NCBI RefSeq assembly: GCF_902506495.1
Contig: NZ_LR733265.1
Location: forward strand, 1,198,868-1,262,867
Direction: 5' to 3'
From: Pseudomonas sp. 8O
GTDB taxonomy: Bacteria; Pseudomonadota; Gammaproteobacteria; Pseudomonadales; Pseudomonadaceae
DNA length: 64,000 nucleotides
In this document: positions 49,604-58,654 of the stretch, one piece after another
Position numbering within the stretch: position 1 is the first letter of the stretch
Layout: each line of letters starts with the position of its first letter
Made by a program: the position numbers and the translations under genes
Notes under the pieces: generated by a model
The model's database searches: none
Told to the model about the DNA's origin: nothing
Seen by the model: the letters and a program-made list of their open reading frames with translations, nothing else

Positions 49604-49654
49604 GGTGCGCCGTGCGCACCATAACCGACGACCCGGTGCGCACGGCGCACCCTA
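49600..49654. repeat. Palindromic REP, 'gtagggtgcgccgtgcgcacc' family
   Basis: GTAGGGTGCGCCGTGCGCACC and GGTGCGCACGGCGCACCCTA plus C form a perfect hairpin, filling most of the mksF-mksE gap and possibly dampening readthrough. Confidence 0.8.
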
Positions 49655-49681
49655 CTCGGCTCCACTAGCCAACGGATTGCC

Positions 49682-50374
49682 ATGAACATCGATCTAAAAG
49701 AAATGACCCAGCTCGCGGCCGCCTTCCGCGATCTGTTCAAGGGCTACCACATCTCGCGCAGCGAGCCGGAGTGCTACGCCCAGCTGTCCAGCATGCAGGA
49801 CCAGTACCGCGCGCTGTTCCGCGCCCTCGGTTTCGAGCTGGTGTGCGACCCGCGCGGTTTCTACTACTTCGTCCCCGAGCAGGTCGCGCCGCAGGTGAAC
49901 AAGACCGCCCAGCGCCTGGCGCTGTTCACCTTCATTCTCGTGGAACATCTCGCTGACCAGGGCCGTGACCCGCTTTCCGTGCTCGACGGCGGCAGCATCG
50001 GCCGTGACGAGCTGCCGGCGCTGCTGGAGAAGTACCGCGACCTGTTCCTGCAGGCCGAGGTGACCACCTTCGAGGAGCTGGAAGACAAGATCATCCGCCG
50101 CCTCATCCAGCTCGGCTTCGCCGAGGACAGCAACGGCGTGTACCGCTTCCTGCCGCCGATGCACCGTTTCCTCGACGTCTGCCTGTCGGTGCAGCACGAC
50201 CGCGACCTGGCCGCCAGCCTGCACAGCAGTGACCTGCCGCTGCCGGCGCCGGTGCTGCTGGACGATGACGGCGATGCCGACACGACCGCGACCATCGATA
50301 TCGAAGAATCCGAGGAAGATGCCCTGGCCCGCGCCATGGCAGACGAACGCGCTGCACAGGAGATGGACGCATGA
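49682..50374 (+). CDS. mksE: Condensin MksBEF complex, subunit MksE
   Basis: A 230-residue protein starting MNIDLKEMTQLAAAFRDLFKGYHISRSEPE. A winged-helix-type segment (DKIIRRLIQLGFAEDSNGVYRFLPP) lies around residue 140, and the tail is acidic. MksE binds MksF in the ring. It overlaps the mksB start by 4 bases (ATGA), so the two are coupled. Confidence 0.85.
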   Translation: MNIDLKEMTQLAAAFRDLFKGYHISRSEPECYAQLSSMQDQYRALFRALGFELVCDPRGFYYFVPEQVAPQVNKTAQRLALFTFILVEHLADQGRDPLSVLDGGSIGRDELPALLEKYRDLFLQAEVTTFEELEDKIIRRLIQLGFAEDSNGVYRFLPPMHRFLDVCLSVQHDRDLAASLHSSDLPLPAPVLLDDDGDADTTATIDIEESEEDALARAMADERAAQEMDA

Positions 50375-53202
50375 GCCAGGAACGCTACGGTATCCGCCGC
50401 TTCGCCCTGCTGAACACCGCCGGCTACAGCCTCGGCCTGTTCCCGCTGGAAAACCCGCTGTCAGTCTACGGCGCCAACAACCTGGGCAAGTCCGCCTCGA
50501 TCAACGCCCTGCAGTTCCCGATCCTGGCGCGCATGTCGGACATGAGCTTCGGCAAGTACAGCCTGGAAGCCTCGCGCAAGTTCTACTTCGCCAGCGACAC
50601 CAGCTACATCCTCGTCGAAGTCGCCCTGCCCCATGGCCCGCACGTGATCGGCGTGGCCGGTCGCGGCCCGGGTGGTGGCTTCGGTCACCAGTTCTTCGCC
50701 TACGCCGGCGAGCTGGATCTGGAGCACTATCAGCACAACGGCACCTGCCTGCGTCAGCGCGAACTGTTCAAGAACCTCGGCCAGGCCGGTATCACCGCCT
50801 ACGAACTCAAGCCCGACGAACTGCGGCGCCTGCTGGTCGGCGGCCACACCAGCATCCCGCTGGACCTGACCCTGATCCCGCTGCGCTCGACCAGCGAGCA
50901 GAGCCTGAAGACCTTCCGCGCGCTGTTCATCAACCTGCTGCACATGCGCGAGATCACTGCGGCGAAACTCAAGCAACTGTTCCTGGATGCCTTCGAGCAC
51001 AGCCTGCGCTCCGGCAGCGTCGACTACATCGCCGCCACCGAGGAAGCCTTCCGCGATGTACGCCGTATGGAACAGGACTACCAGGCCCTGGTCACCGCCG
51101 GCCCGCTGATCGAGGCACTGGCCTCGGGCGTCACTCAGCGCGAGACGCTGCGCGGCAAGCTGCACCGTCTCTCGCCACTGCTCGACAACCTGCTGGGCAC
51201 CTGGCACGACTACGCCGATGCGCGCAAGGAAGAGCTGGTGATCCAGGCCGAGCATTACCGCAACGAGCAGGACGGCCTGCAGAACGAACAGCGTGGCGGT
51301 ACCAGTGAGCTGATGCGCCTGGAACGCGAGATCAGCGAGATCCAGCGCTGGCTCGGCGAGCTTTCCGTGCTGAAGAACCGCTTCGCTCTGGTGGACGATG
51401 CCAAGGTGCTGGAGGAGCAACTGCTCGCCGCCAAGGACGCCCACGACGAACTGGCCGGAGCCCTGGCGCAATCACGCCAGTTCTCCAGCGAAGACCTGGA
51501 CGAACGTCTGCGCGATCTGGAAAAACGCCTCAAGTCGGTCAAGCAGCAGCTCGATCACGCCGACAACAACAGCTACTCGCGCCTGCGCGAGGAATTCAGC
51601 CAGGCCGACGTCGACCGCCTGATGCGCCTGTTCAACGGCCAGCTGTTCAGCCTGCCGCTCGGCGAGAAAGGCATCCAGGCCGAGGGCGATGACTGGGTCA
51701 AGGCGGTCGAAGCGGTGCTTGATCGCTTCAAGGGCGATACCTTCGCCGTGCCGGGCCTGTCCATCGACCTCAGCCATATCGAACCGCCAGCGCTGCAGGC
51801 ACTGGCCGATCGCGCCGCTCTGCGCGACCAGAAGGATCGCCTGGAGCGCGAACTCAAGCAGCTCAAGACCCAGCAATCGGTCGCCGCCGACCGTGCCGCC
51901 AGCAAGGCCCAGGCCGAGACGCTGTATCAGGCCGTACTGGATGCGCAGAAAGCGCTGGAAGACTTCCGCAAGAGCCAGACCCTGGCTGCCGAGGAGCCAC
52001 AGAAACTGGAGCGCCTGGCCGAGCTGGAAGGCGCCCAGGACGAACTCAAGCGTGCCAGCGATGCCTTCGCCGAGCGCGTGCAGCAACTCTCCGCCAAGCT
52101 GCAACTGGTCGGCCGCCAACTGGCCGATCTGGAAGCCAAGGAGCGCACCCTGGAAGACGCCCTGCGCCGTCGCCAGTTGCTGCCGGCCGACCTGCCCTTC
52201 GGCACGCCGTTCATGGAACCGGTGGACGACTCGCTGGACAACCTGCTGCCGCTGCTCAACGACTACCAGGACACCTGGCAGGCACTGCAGCGCATCGACG
52301 GCCAGATCGAAGCGCTCTACGCCCAGGTGCGCCTGAAAGGGGTGGCCAAGTTCGACAGCGAGGACGACGTCGAGCGCCGCCTGCAACTGCTGGTCAACGC
52401 CTACGCCCACCGCCAGGACGAGGCGCTGACGCTGGCCAAGGCGCGCCGTGCGGCAGTCACCGACATCGCCCGTACCCTGCGCAACATCCGCAGCGACTAC
52501 GACAACCTGGAACACCAGCTGGCGCTGTTCAACCGTGAGATCAACAAGCGCCAGGTCTCCAACCTGCAGAGCTTCCGCATCGTCCTGGCGCCGAACAAGG
52601 AAGCCCTACGCCATATCGACCAGATCATCCACAGTGCCGGCCAGTACGAGGAAGGCGAGACCCTGTCGGTGTTCGACCTGTCGCAATCAGCCGACCAGGA
52701 CGCGAAGAACGAGGAAGCCAAGGATTACCTGTCGCGCCTGGTTGCGGCCAACGGCAACCAGCTGGGCCTGAAGGATCTGTTCGAGCTGGCCTTCGAGATC
52801 ACCAAGGTGCACGGCCAGCCGATCATCCACACCGACATCGATGGCGCTGCCTCCAACGGCACCACCATGACCATCAAGGCGCTGACCAACATGTACCTGT
52901 TGCTGCACCTGATGGATCGCGAGCAGGCCGGGCGCGTGCGCCTGCCCTACTACCTCGACGAGGCGGCCGACATCGACGAACGCAACCAGCAGGCGTTGAT
53001 CGAGACCAGTCTGCAGCTCGGCTTCGTGCCGATCCTGGCCTCGGTGAAGCCGCAGGTCTCGGCACACGTGGCCATCGACCTGGAAGGCGGCAGCGGCCCC
53101 AACGGCATCTACATCGACGAGGCGGACTGGAAGTTCATCAAGCCGCGCGAAAGTGCCAAGGTCGAGGTGCCTCAGCAGGCCGAAGCGGTCGAACCAGCCT
53201 GA
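50371..53202 (+). CDS. mksB: Condensin MksBEF complex, SMC-like ATPase MksB
   Basis: The 943-residue SMC protein has a Walker A region SVYGANNLGKSASINALQFP near residue 29. Long charged coiled coils flank the middle (for example LRDLEKRLKSVKQQLDH and LERLAELEGAQDELKRASD). A C-terminal head domain with LDEAADIDERNQQALIETSL carries the Walker B acid. It drives ring opening and DNA compaction with ATP. No MksG/JetD nuclease gene follows: a terminator and a convergent MCE gene come next. Confidence 0.9.
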   Translation: MSQERYGIRRFALLNTAGYSLGLFPLENPLSVYGANNLGKSASINALQFPILARMSDMSFGKYSLEASRKFYFASDTSYILVEVALPHGPHVIGVAGRGPGGGFGHQFFAYAGELDLEHYQHNGTCLRQRELFKNLGQAGITAYELKPDELRRLLVGGHTSIPLDLTLIPLRSTSEQSLKTFRALFINLLHMREITAAKLKQLFLDAFEHSLRSGSVDYIAATEEAFRDVRRMEQDYQALVTAGPLIEALASGVTQRETLRGKLHRLSPLLDNLLGTWHDYADARKEELVIQAEHYRNEQDGLQNEQRGGTSELMRLEREISEIQRWLGELSVLKNRFALVDDAKVLEEQLLAAKDAHDELAGALAQSRQFSSEDLDERLRDLEKRLKSVKQQLDHADNNSYSRLREEFSQADVDRLMRLFNGQLFSLPLGEKGIQAEGDDWVKAVEAVLDRFKGDTFAVPGLSIDLSHIEPPALQALADRAALRDQKDRLERELKQLKTQQSVAADRAASKAQAETLYQAVLDAQKALEDFRKSQTLAAEEPQKLERLAELEGAQDELKRASDAFAERVQQLSAKLQLVGRQLADLEAKERTLEDALRRRQLLPADLPFGTPFMEPVDDSLDNLLPLLNDYQDTWQALQRIDGQIEALYAQVRLKGVAKFDSEDDVERRLQLLVNAYAHRQDEALTLAKARRAAVTDIARTLRNIRSDYDNLEHQLALFNREINKRQVSNLQSFRIVLAPNKEALRHIDQIIHSAGQYEEGETLSVFDLSQSADQDAKNEEAKDYLSRLVAANGNQLGLKDLFELAFEITKVHGQPIIHTDIDGAASNGTTMTIKALTNMYLLLHLMDREQAGRVRLPYYLDEAADIDERNQQALIETSLQLGFVPILASVKPQVSAHVAIDLEGGSGPNGIYIDEADWKFIKPRESAKVEVPQQAEAVEPA

Positions 53203-53208
53203 CGGCCT

Positions 53209-53232
53209 GTCGCGGCTAAAGCCCCTCCCACA
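53209..53232. repeat. REP-type repeat, 'gtgggaggggctttagccgcga' family, single reversed arm
   Basis: GTCGCGGCTAAAGCCCCTCC just after mksB; a related GTAGGAGCGGCTTCAGCCGC lies at 53248-53268. Confidence 0.55.
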
Positions 53233-53287
53233 GTTCAGGATGCACCTGTAGGAGCGGCTTCAGCCGCGAGCTTTTATAGCCACAAAA

Positions 53288-53319
53288 ATGAAAGGGCCGC
53301 TCAATGCGGCCCCTTTCAT
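53288..53319. terminator. Bidirectional terminator between mksB and the MCE gene
   Basis: ATGAAAGGGCCGC-loop-GCGGCCCCTTTCAT forms a long stem between the convergent genes; AT-rich sequence flanks both sides. Confidence 0.75.
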
Positions 53320-53337
53320 TTCCATGGTTTGCAGTCC

Positions 53338-53370
53338 GTAGGGTGGATGTCGCTTTTCACATCCACCCTG
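53338..53370. repeat. Palindromic intergenic repeat, 'gtagggtggat' family
   Basis: GTAGGGTGGATGTCGC facing ACATCCACCCT; third copy of the family at 4342 and 5794. Confidence 0.65.
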
Positions 53371-53398
53371 ACGGGCAGTGCATCGGTCAAGTGTGCCC

Positions 53399-55699
53399 CT
53401 ACTCCAGTACGATCTTCGGTGCCCACTGCATCCAGACATCCTGCGGCTCGTCGAACAGTGCAAACGTCTGCCCCGGCTGCGCCGGCCCACCCATCTCAGG
53501 ATTGTTCGGCGTGGCGAAGGCGACGCCGCCCTCGAGCAGCGCCTCCAGCGATTCGGTGCGCACCTTCACGCCCTTGAACAGCCCAGCATCGACACCGATG
53601 CCACTGGCATTCCAGAAGCGGCTGCCCGAACGGACCAGCGGCGCATAACGCGGTTCGATCAGCACATGAATCAACACGCGATCCGAAGTCGGACCCAGTT
53701 CGAAATCCACCACTTTGCCCACCGGCACCTCGCGGTAGCTGACGATCACCCCAGGTTTGATCGAGCCACGCCGCGGCGCGCTCAGCACCAGGCGCAAGCC
53801 TTCCTCGCGCACGGCCTGATTCGGCGGACTGGCCAATGCGGTGAATTCGGTACGGCGCGCGCCCTTCTGTGCCGAGGGCTGCACTTCAAGATACTGACCG
53901 CTGACCAGGGTGCCGAGATTCGCTGCGCGTGTCAGGCTCAGTTCCGGCTTCACCACCCAGAACTGCGTGCCTTCGCGAACGATACGCTCGGCCGCCTGGG
54001 TAATTCGCGCCCCTAACACCACGCCCTGCAGATCGTCGGTTAGGCTCATGCTCTCCACCGTGCCAACCTCCAGGCCTTTATAGCGAATCGCCGTACCAGG
54101 CTGCAGACCGTCGCCGTTGCTGACCCGAATGCTGATCTGCTGCCCCAATTGCAGCGCACTCTCGCGATTGGCGTAAAGGGTAAAACGCTGCACCCGTCGA
54201 TCGCTTCTAGCCGCTTGCGGCTGCGGCGTCTCGAAGGCGATGCCACCGGCCAGCAGGGTCTGCAGCGACTCGCTTTTCACCTCCACCCCAGACAGCCCAC
54301 CCTTGAGAGTGATGCCACTGGCATTCCAGAAACGGCTCGACGTGTTGACCAGATGGCTGTGCTCCGGCTCGATATGCACGCCTAGTACCACCTGGCTGTC
54401 GTCACGCGACAACTGAAAACTCTGCACCGAGCCCACCTTGACCTGCCGGTAAAGGATCGGGCTCCCCACCTCCATCGACCCGAGTGCGTCGCTGAATAGC
54501 ACCAGATGCAAGCCCGGCGCGCCCAGATCCAGCGGTGGCGCCTTGGCCCGGGCCTCGAACTCGCGGCGCGGCGGATTGCCACTCTCGCCAGGACGAATAG
54601 CGATGTAGTTGCCCTTGACCAGCGCCTCCAGACCGGTGATGCCGGCCAGCGAGATGGATGGTCTGACCACCCAGAAGTCAGTGCCTTCGACCAAGTAGTC
54701 CTCGGTGCGCGGATCGAGCATCAGTTCCACCTGAGCACCGTCCAGATCGGCATCGACCTTGAACGTCTTCATATGGCCGACCTGAATGCCCTTGTACATC
54801 ACCGGCGTGCGTCCCGGCTCCAACCCCTCGAAATCGTGCAGCTTCAGCGAGACGCGGATACCCGCCTGTGCGGCGTCATAGTCCTCGTAGAGGCGGAAGG
54901 AAATGTTCGGGTCGGTGGCCGGGCTGTCCTTGCGGTGTTCAGGCGTGGCAAAGGCGATACCCCCGGCAACGATGCTGGCCAACGACTCGGTACGCACCTT
55001 GACCCCAGACAGCCCGGCATCGATCGAAACGCCACTGGCGTTCCAGAAACGTGTGTGCTTACGCACCAGGCTCGCATATTGCGGCTCGATGAACAGCTTT
55101 ACCTCAACCGTGCTCTGATCTTCGCCCAACACGTAGCTCTTCACCCGGCCGACCTGAATCTGCTTGTAGAACACCGGACTATCCCTGTTCAACGAGCCCA
55201 GGCGCTCGGCCTTGAGCGTCAAATGTAAGCCAGGCACGTCGTCTGCCAGCGGCGGCGCCTCGGGTAATGCCGTGTACTTCCGGGTCGGCTCGCCCTCACC
55301 CGGGCTAACCGCGATGTAGTTACCGGATACCAGTGTTTCCAAACCGGTAATGCCAGCCAGGGTCACGCTCGGCTTGACCAGCCAGAAGCGCGTACCACTG
55401 AGCAGATGGGGTTCAGTCTCCTTGTCCATCTCCAGCGTGGCGATTACCCCACGTCGCTCTCCGCTGCGATCGAGCGTCAGCTCGGTGACCTTGCCGATCG
55501 CGATCCCCTTGAAGATCACCTCGGTCTTGCCGGCCTGGATGCCGGAACCGTTCGCAAACAGCACCTGAACTTCAATGCCGGCCTGGGAATAGGCACGCCA
55601 GCCCAACCAACCCCCTATCGCCAGCGCGAGCAAGGGCAACACCCAAATGGCTGACCAGTTCGAAGCAGGACGCGTCTTGGCCAGAGGAAGGTCAGTCAT
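53399..55699 (-). CDS. Six-MCE-domain lipid-transport protein (PqiB/LetB type)
   Basis: The 766-residue protein has one N-terminal membrane anchor (IWVLPLLALAIGGWLGW) and six MCE repeats. Each opens like IEVQVLFANGSGIQAGKTEVIFKG or GLHLVLFSDALGSMEVGSPILYR. Tandem MCE domains stack into a tube across the periplasm that carries phospholipids between membranes. PqiB has three and LetB seven such domains, so six is intermediate. It overlaps the pqiA-type gene before it by 8 bases. Confidence 0.9.
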   Translation of the reverse strand: MTDLPLAKTRPASNWSAIWVLPLLALAIGGWLGWRAYSQAGIEVQVLFANGSGIQAGKTEVIFKGIAIGKVTELTLDRSGERRGVIATLEMDKETEPHLLSGTRFWLVKPSVTLAGITGLETLVSGNYIAVSPGEGEPTRKYTALPEAPPLADDVPGLHLTLKAERLGSLNRDSPVFYKQIQVGRVKSYVLGEDQSTVEVKLFIEPQYASLVRKHTRFWNASGVSIDAGLSGVKVRTESLASIVAGGIAFATPEHRKDSPATDPNISFRLYEDYDAAQAGIRVSLKLHDFEGLEPGRTPVMYKGIQVGHMKTFKVDADLDGAQVELMLDPRTEDYLVEGTDFWVVRPSISLAGITGLEALVKGNYIAIRPGESGNPPRREFEARAKAPPLDLGAPGLHLVLFSDALGSMEVGSPILYRQVKVGSVQSFQLSRDDSQVVLGVHIEPEHSHLVNTSSRFWNASGITLKGGLSGVEVKSESLQTLLAGGIAFETPQPQAARSDRRVQRFTLYANRESALQLGQQISIRVSNGDGLQPGTAIRYKGLEVGTVESMSLTDDLQGVVLGARITQAAERIVREGTQFWVVKPELSLTRAANLGTLVSGQYLEVQPSAQKGARRTEFTALASPPNQAVREEGLRLVLSAPRRGSIKPGVIVSYREVPVGKVVDFELGPTSDRVLIHVLIEPRYAPLVRSGSRFWNASGIGVDAGLFKGVKVRTESLEALLEGGVAFATPNNPEMGGPAQPGQTFALFDEPQDVWMQWAPKIVLE

Positions 55700-56309
55700 G
55701 ATCGGTTTCCGTGTTATCCCAGATAAGGCGAGGGTCGAAAGTCAGTGCTGCCAGCATGGTCAGTATCACCACACTGGCAAAAGCTGCGGCGCCGGCTCCA
55801 GCTTCGATGCTGGCCAGACTGCCAAAATTCACCACCGCCACCAGAATGGCGATGACGAAAATATCGAGCATCGACCAGCGGCCAATCCACTCGATGAAGC
55901 GGTACATGAGGATGCGCTGGCGCGCTGACATCGGCTGATGACGCTGCACCGAGTACAACAACAGCGCAATCCCCACCAACTTGAAAGTCGGTACCAGAAT
56001 GCTGGCGATAAAGACCACCGCCGCAATAGGCAGCATGCCAAAGTTAATGAGCTCCAGTACGCCGCCCATGATGGTCGCAGGCGAACCCTTGCCAAGACTG
56101 TTGACTGTCATGATAGGCAGCAGATTAGCCGGGATGTAGAGAATCGCCGACGTCAGCAGTAAGGCCCAGGTTCTGATCAGGCTATTGGGCCGGCGGGCAT
56201 GAATCTGGCCACCACAGCGGCTGCAGTACTGATGCTTGGCATCAACGTCGGCAGGATTGAGCTGATGGCACTCGTGACAGACTAGCAATCCAGCCTCAAT
56301 CGCCCGCAT
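55692..56309 (-). CDS. Paraquat-inducible protein A-like, second half-size protein
   Basis: A 205-residue protein with a zinc ribbon (CHECHQLNP...CSRCGGQ) followed by four membrane spans (for example TWALLLTSAILYIPANLLPIM). E. coli PqiA joins two such units in one chain; here each unit is a separate gene. The ATG at 56309 has GGGAGG 7 bases upstream. It acts with the MCE protein in membrane lipid homeostasis. Confidence 0.88.
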   Translation of the reverse strand: MRAIEAGLLVCHECHQLNPADVDAKHQYCSRCGGQIHARRPNSLIRTWALLLTSAILYIPANLLPIMTVNSLGKGSPATIMGGVLELINFGMLPIAAVVFIASILVPTFKLVGIALLLYSVQRHQPMSARQRILMYRFIEWIGRWSMLDIFVIAILVAVVNFGSLASIEAGAGAAAFASVVILTMLAALTFDPRLIWDNTETDHD

Positions 56310-56955
56310 GGACATCCTCCCCGGACAAGGCTTCCCAGATCTGATGCGGTGACATGGTCACCTCCAGCCAGACTTGCACCAGCAGCAGCGCGATAAAACA
56401 GAACAGCCCCAGACCGAGGCTCAAGTCAGCCAGGTCCATCAACTTCACCATCGCCACCAGGATGCCCATCAGGTAGACCTCGAGCATTCCCCACTCACGC
56501 ATGTCATGGTAGACCCGGTAGAGCAACAGACCGTAGCTACGACCGATATCCATACGAATACTCAGCAGCACCAGCAGTTGGCAAAGCAACTTGAGCAGCG
56601 GAACAGCCATGCTGCTCAGGAACACCACAACAGCGATACCTTGCATGCCGCTTTCATACAGGCCAATCACACCGCTCCAGACGGTGTCCTGCGAGGTCTG
56701 ACCCAGCAGGTTGAGTTGCATGATCGGCAGGAAGTTGGCTGGGATATAGAGCAGCAGAGCCGTCAGTACCAGTGCCAGGCTACGCCGCACGACATGGTGA
56801 CGATGGCTGAAAAGCTCATAACCGCAGCGAGGGCACTCCGCACTCTCCCCGTCCTGCAGCACCGGCTTGTGCATCAGCAGATCGCACTCATGGCAGGCGA
56901 CCAGTTGCTCAATCGGCAAGGATGACGAGGAAGGATCGGGCGGCGAGTCAGACAT
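56296..56955 (-). CDS. Paraquat-inducible protein A-like, first half-size protein
   Basis: A 219-residue protein with CHECDLLM and CPRCGYELF cysteine pairs, then four spans (LALVLTALLLYIPANFLPIM, GMQGIAVVVFLSSMAVPLL and others). It overlaps the second pqiA-type gene by 14 bases, making a three-gene operon pqiA1-pqiA2-MCE. The upstream gap to 57273 holds a repeat and the tyrS terminator. Confidence 0.88.
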   Translation of the reverse strand: MSDSPPDPSSSSLPIEQLVACHECDLLMHKPVLQDGESAECPRCGYELFSHRHHVVRRSLALVLTALLLYIPANFLPIMQLNLLGQTSQDTVWSGVIGLYESGMQGIAVVVFLSSMAVPLLKLLCQLLVLLSIRMDIGRSYGLLLYRVYHDMREWGMLEVYLMGILVAMVKLMDLADLSLGLGLFCFIALLLVQVWLEVTMSPHQIWEALSGEDVHAGD

Positions 56956-57013
56956 GAAAGTCCCCTGCAGAATTCGCGCATTCTACCCGAGCGGAGCCAA
57001 ACGCCGACATACC

Positions 57014-57075
57014 GTAGGGTGCGCCGTGCGCACCGGCATGTCGGCGTCATTGGTGGTGCGCGTAGCGCACCCTAC
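57014..57075. repeat. Palindromic REP, 'gtagggtgcgccgtgcgcacc' family
   Basis: GTAGGGTGCGCCGTGCGCACC facing GGTGCGCGTAGCGCACCCTA plus C, in the promoter side of the pqiA operon. Confidence 0.75.
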
Positions 57076-57100
57076 GCGAAGCGTTGTTTTCCGGCGCACA

Positions 57101-57139
57101 AAGAAGAAACCCCAGACCGCGTTGGCGATCTGGGGTTTC
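57101..57139 (-). terminator. tyrS: Rho-independent terminator downstream of tyrS
   Basis: On the minus strand, GAAACCCCAGA-N12-TCTGGGGTTTC (11-bp stem) followed by TTCTTTG. It lies about 135 bases after the tyrS stop. Confidence 0.8.
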
Positions 57140-57273
57140 GTATAGGACGCTTTGCAACCCCTCTTTTAAACTTAACTTATTGATTAACAAGAAGTTTTTG
57201 AAGAGCTTCATCGCTGAAGTGGCGCGCATTCTACCGCCAGCAGAATGCACGTCAAGCAGAAATTGCAGTTTTA

Positions 57274-58473
57274 TTACTCGGACTTGAGGGTGATACGCGC
57301 AAAGGCCTTCTTGCCTGCCTGGCAGACGTGAACCGACCCCAGCTTGAACAGGAAGGTGCGATCAACCACTTCACCATCGACGCGCACACCGCCCGAACCC
57401 AACAGGTCACGAGCAACCGCAGCATTCTTCACCAGGCCTGCCTTATTAAGGACGGACGAGATCGGCATATCTTCGATCGAGAGCAACTCGATCTCTGGCA
57501 GATCTTCCGGCAGTTCGCCATCCTTCATGCGGTTACCTGCGGAGCGATGCGCATTGGCAGCAGCTTCTGCGCCATGGAAACGCGCAACGAGCTCTTCAGC
57601 CAGCTTGATCTTGATGTCACGCGGGTTCGCCCCCAGCTCGACATCACGCTTGAACTGCTCGATCTCCTCCATGGAGCGGAAGCTGAGCAGCTCGAAGTAA
57701 CGCCACATCAGCGCATCGGGCATGGAGACGAGCTTGTTGTACATCACACCCGGCGCTTCCTGGATGCCGACGTAGTTGCCCAGCGACTTGGACATCTTCT
57801 TCACGCCATCGAGACCTTCCAGCAACGGCATGGTGACGATGCACTGCGATTCCTGACCATAGGCGCGCTGCAACTCGCGCCCCATCAGCAAGTTGAACTT
57901 CTGATCGGTACCGCCCAGCTCGACATCGGCCTTGAGCGCCACGGAGTCGTAGCCCTGAACCAGCGGGTAGAGAAACTCGTGAATGGCGATCGGCTGGTTG
58001 CTGCTATAGCGCTTGTCGAAGTCATCACGCTCGAGCATGCGCGCTACGGTGTACTGCGACGTCAGACGAATGAAATCGGCAGGCCCCATCCGATCCATCC
58101 AGGTGGAGTTGAAGGCCACCTCGGTCTTGGCCGGGTCGAGAATCTTGAAAACCTGCTGTTTATAGGTCTCGGCGTTATCCAGAACCTGCTCACGTGTCAG
58201 CGGCGGACGGGTAGCGCTCTTGCCGCTGGGGTCACCGATCATTCCGGTGAAGTCGCCGATCAGGAAGATCACCTGATGACCGAGGTCCTGAAACTGACGC
58301 AGCTTATTAATAAGGACGGTGTGACCGAGATGCAGATCCGGCGCGGTAGGGTCGAAACCCGCCTTGATCCGCAGCGGCTGACCACGCTTGAGCTTTTCGA
58401 CCAGCTCAGCCTCAACCAGAACCTCTTCTGCACCGCGCTTGATCAGCGCCAGCTGCTCTTCGACCGACTTCAT
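57274..58473 (-). CDS. tyrS: Tyrosyl-tRNA synthetase
   Basis: A 399-residue class-I synthetase with KAGFDPTAPDLHLGHTVLI (HIGH motif), GDPSGKSATRPPL, MPLLEGLDGVKKMSKSLGN (KMSKS) and a C-terminal S4 RNA-binding domain (SVLNKAGLVKNAAVARDLLGSGGVRVDG). Length and KMSKS context match the Pseudomonas TyrZ type. The ATG at 58473 is used. It diverges from the M23 peptidase. Confidence 0.97.
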   Translation of the reverse strand: MKSVEEQLALIKRGAEEVLVEAELVEKLKRGQPLRIKAGFDPTAPDLHLGHTVLINKLRQFQDLGHQVIFLIGDFTGMIGDPSGKSATRPPLTREQVLDNAETYKQQVFKILDPAKTEVAFNSTWMDRMGPADFIRLTSQYTVARMLERDDFDKRYSSNQPIAIHEFLYPLVQGYDSVALKADVELGGTDQKFNLLMGRELQRAYGQESQCIVTMPLLEGLDGVKKMSKSLGNYVGIQEAPGVMYNKLVSMPDALMWRYFELLSFRSMEEIEQFKRDVELGANPRDIKIKLAEELVARFHGAEAAANAHRSAGNRMKDGELPEDLPEIELLSIEDMPISSVLNKAGLVKNAAVARDLLGSGGVRVDGEVVDRTFLFKLGSVHVCQAGKKAFARITLKSE

Positions 58474-58654
58474 GACAGAACCCGCAACCACTGGAAATTG
58501 AAAGGGAACCAACCATACAAGATCGCGGACTAATTACAAGTTTTGCCCAGGGTAAGCGCCCTGAGCGTCCGTTCGGCATGTCAAGGGTTGCCCCAAGCCG
58601 ATTTTGGTTATATTTTATACAGTTAATGCATATTCCAAGAAAACGCCTCACGCC

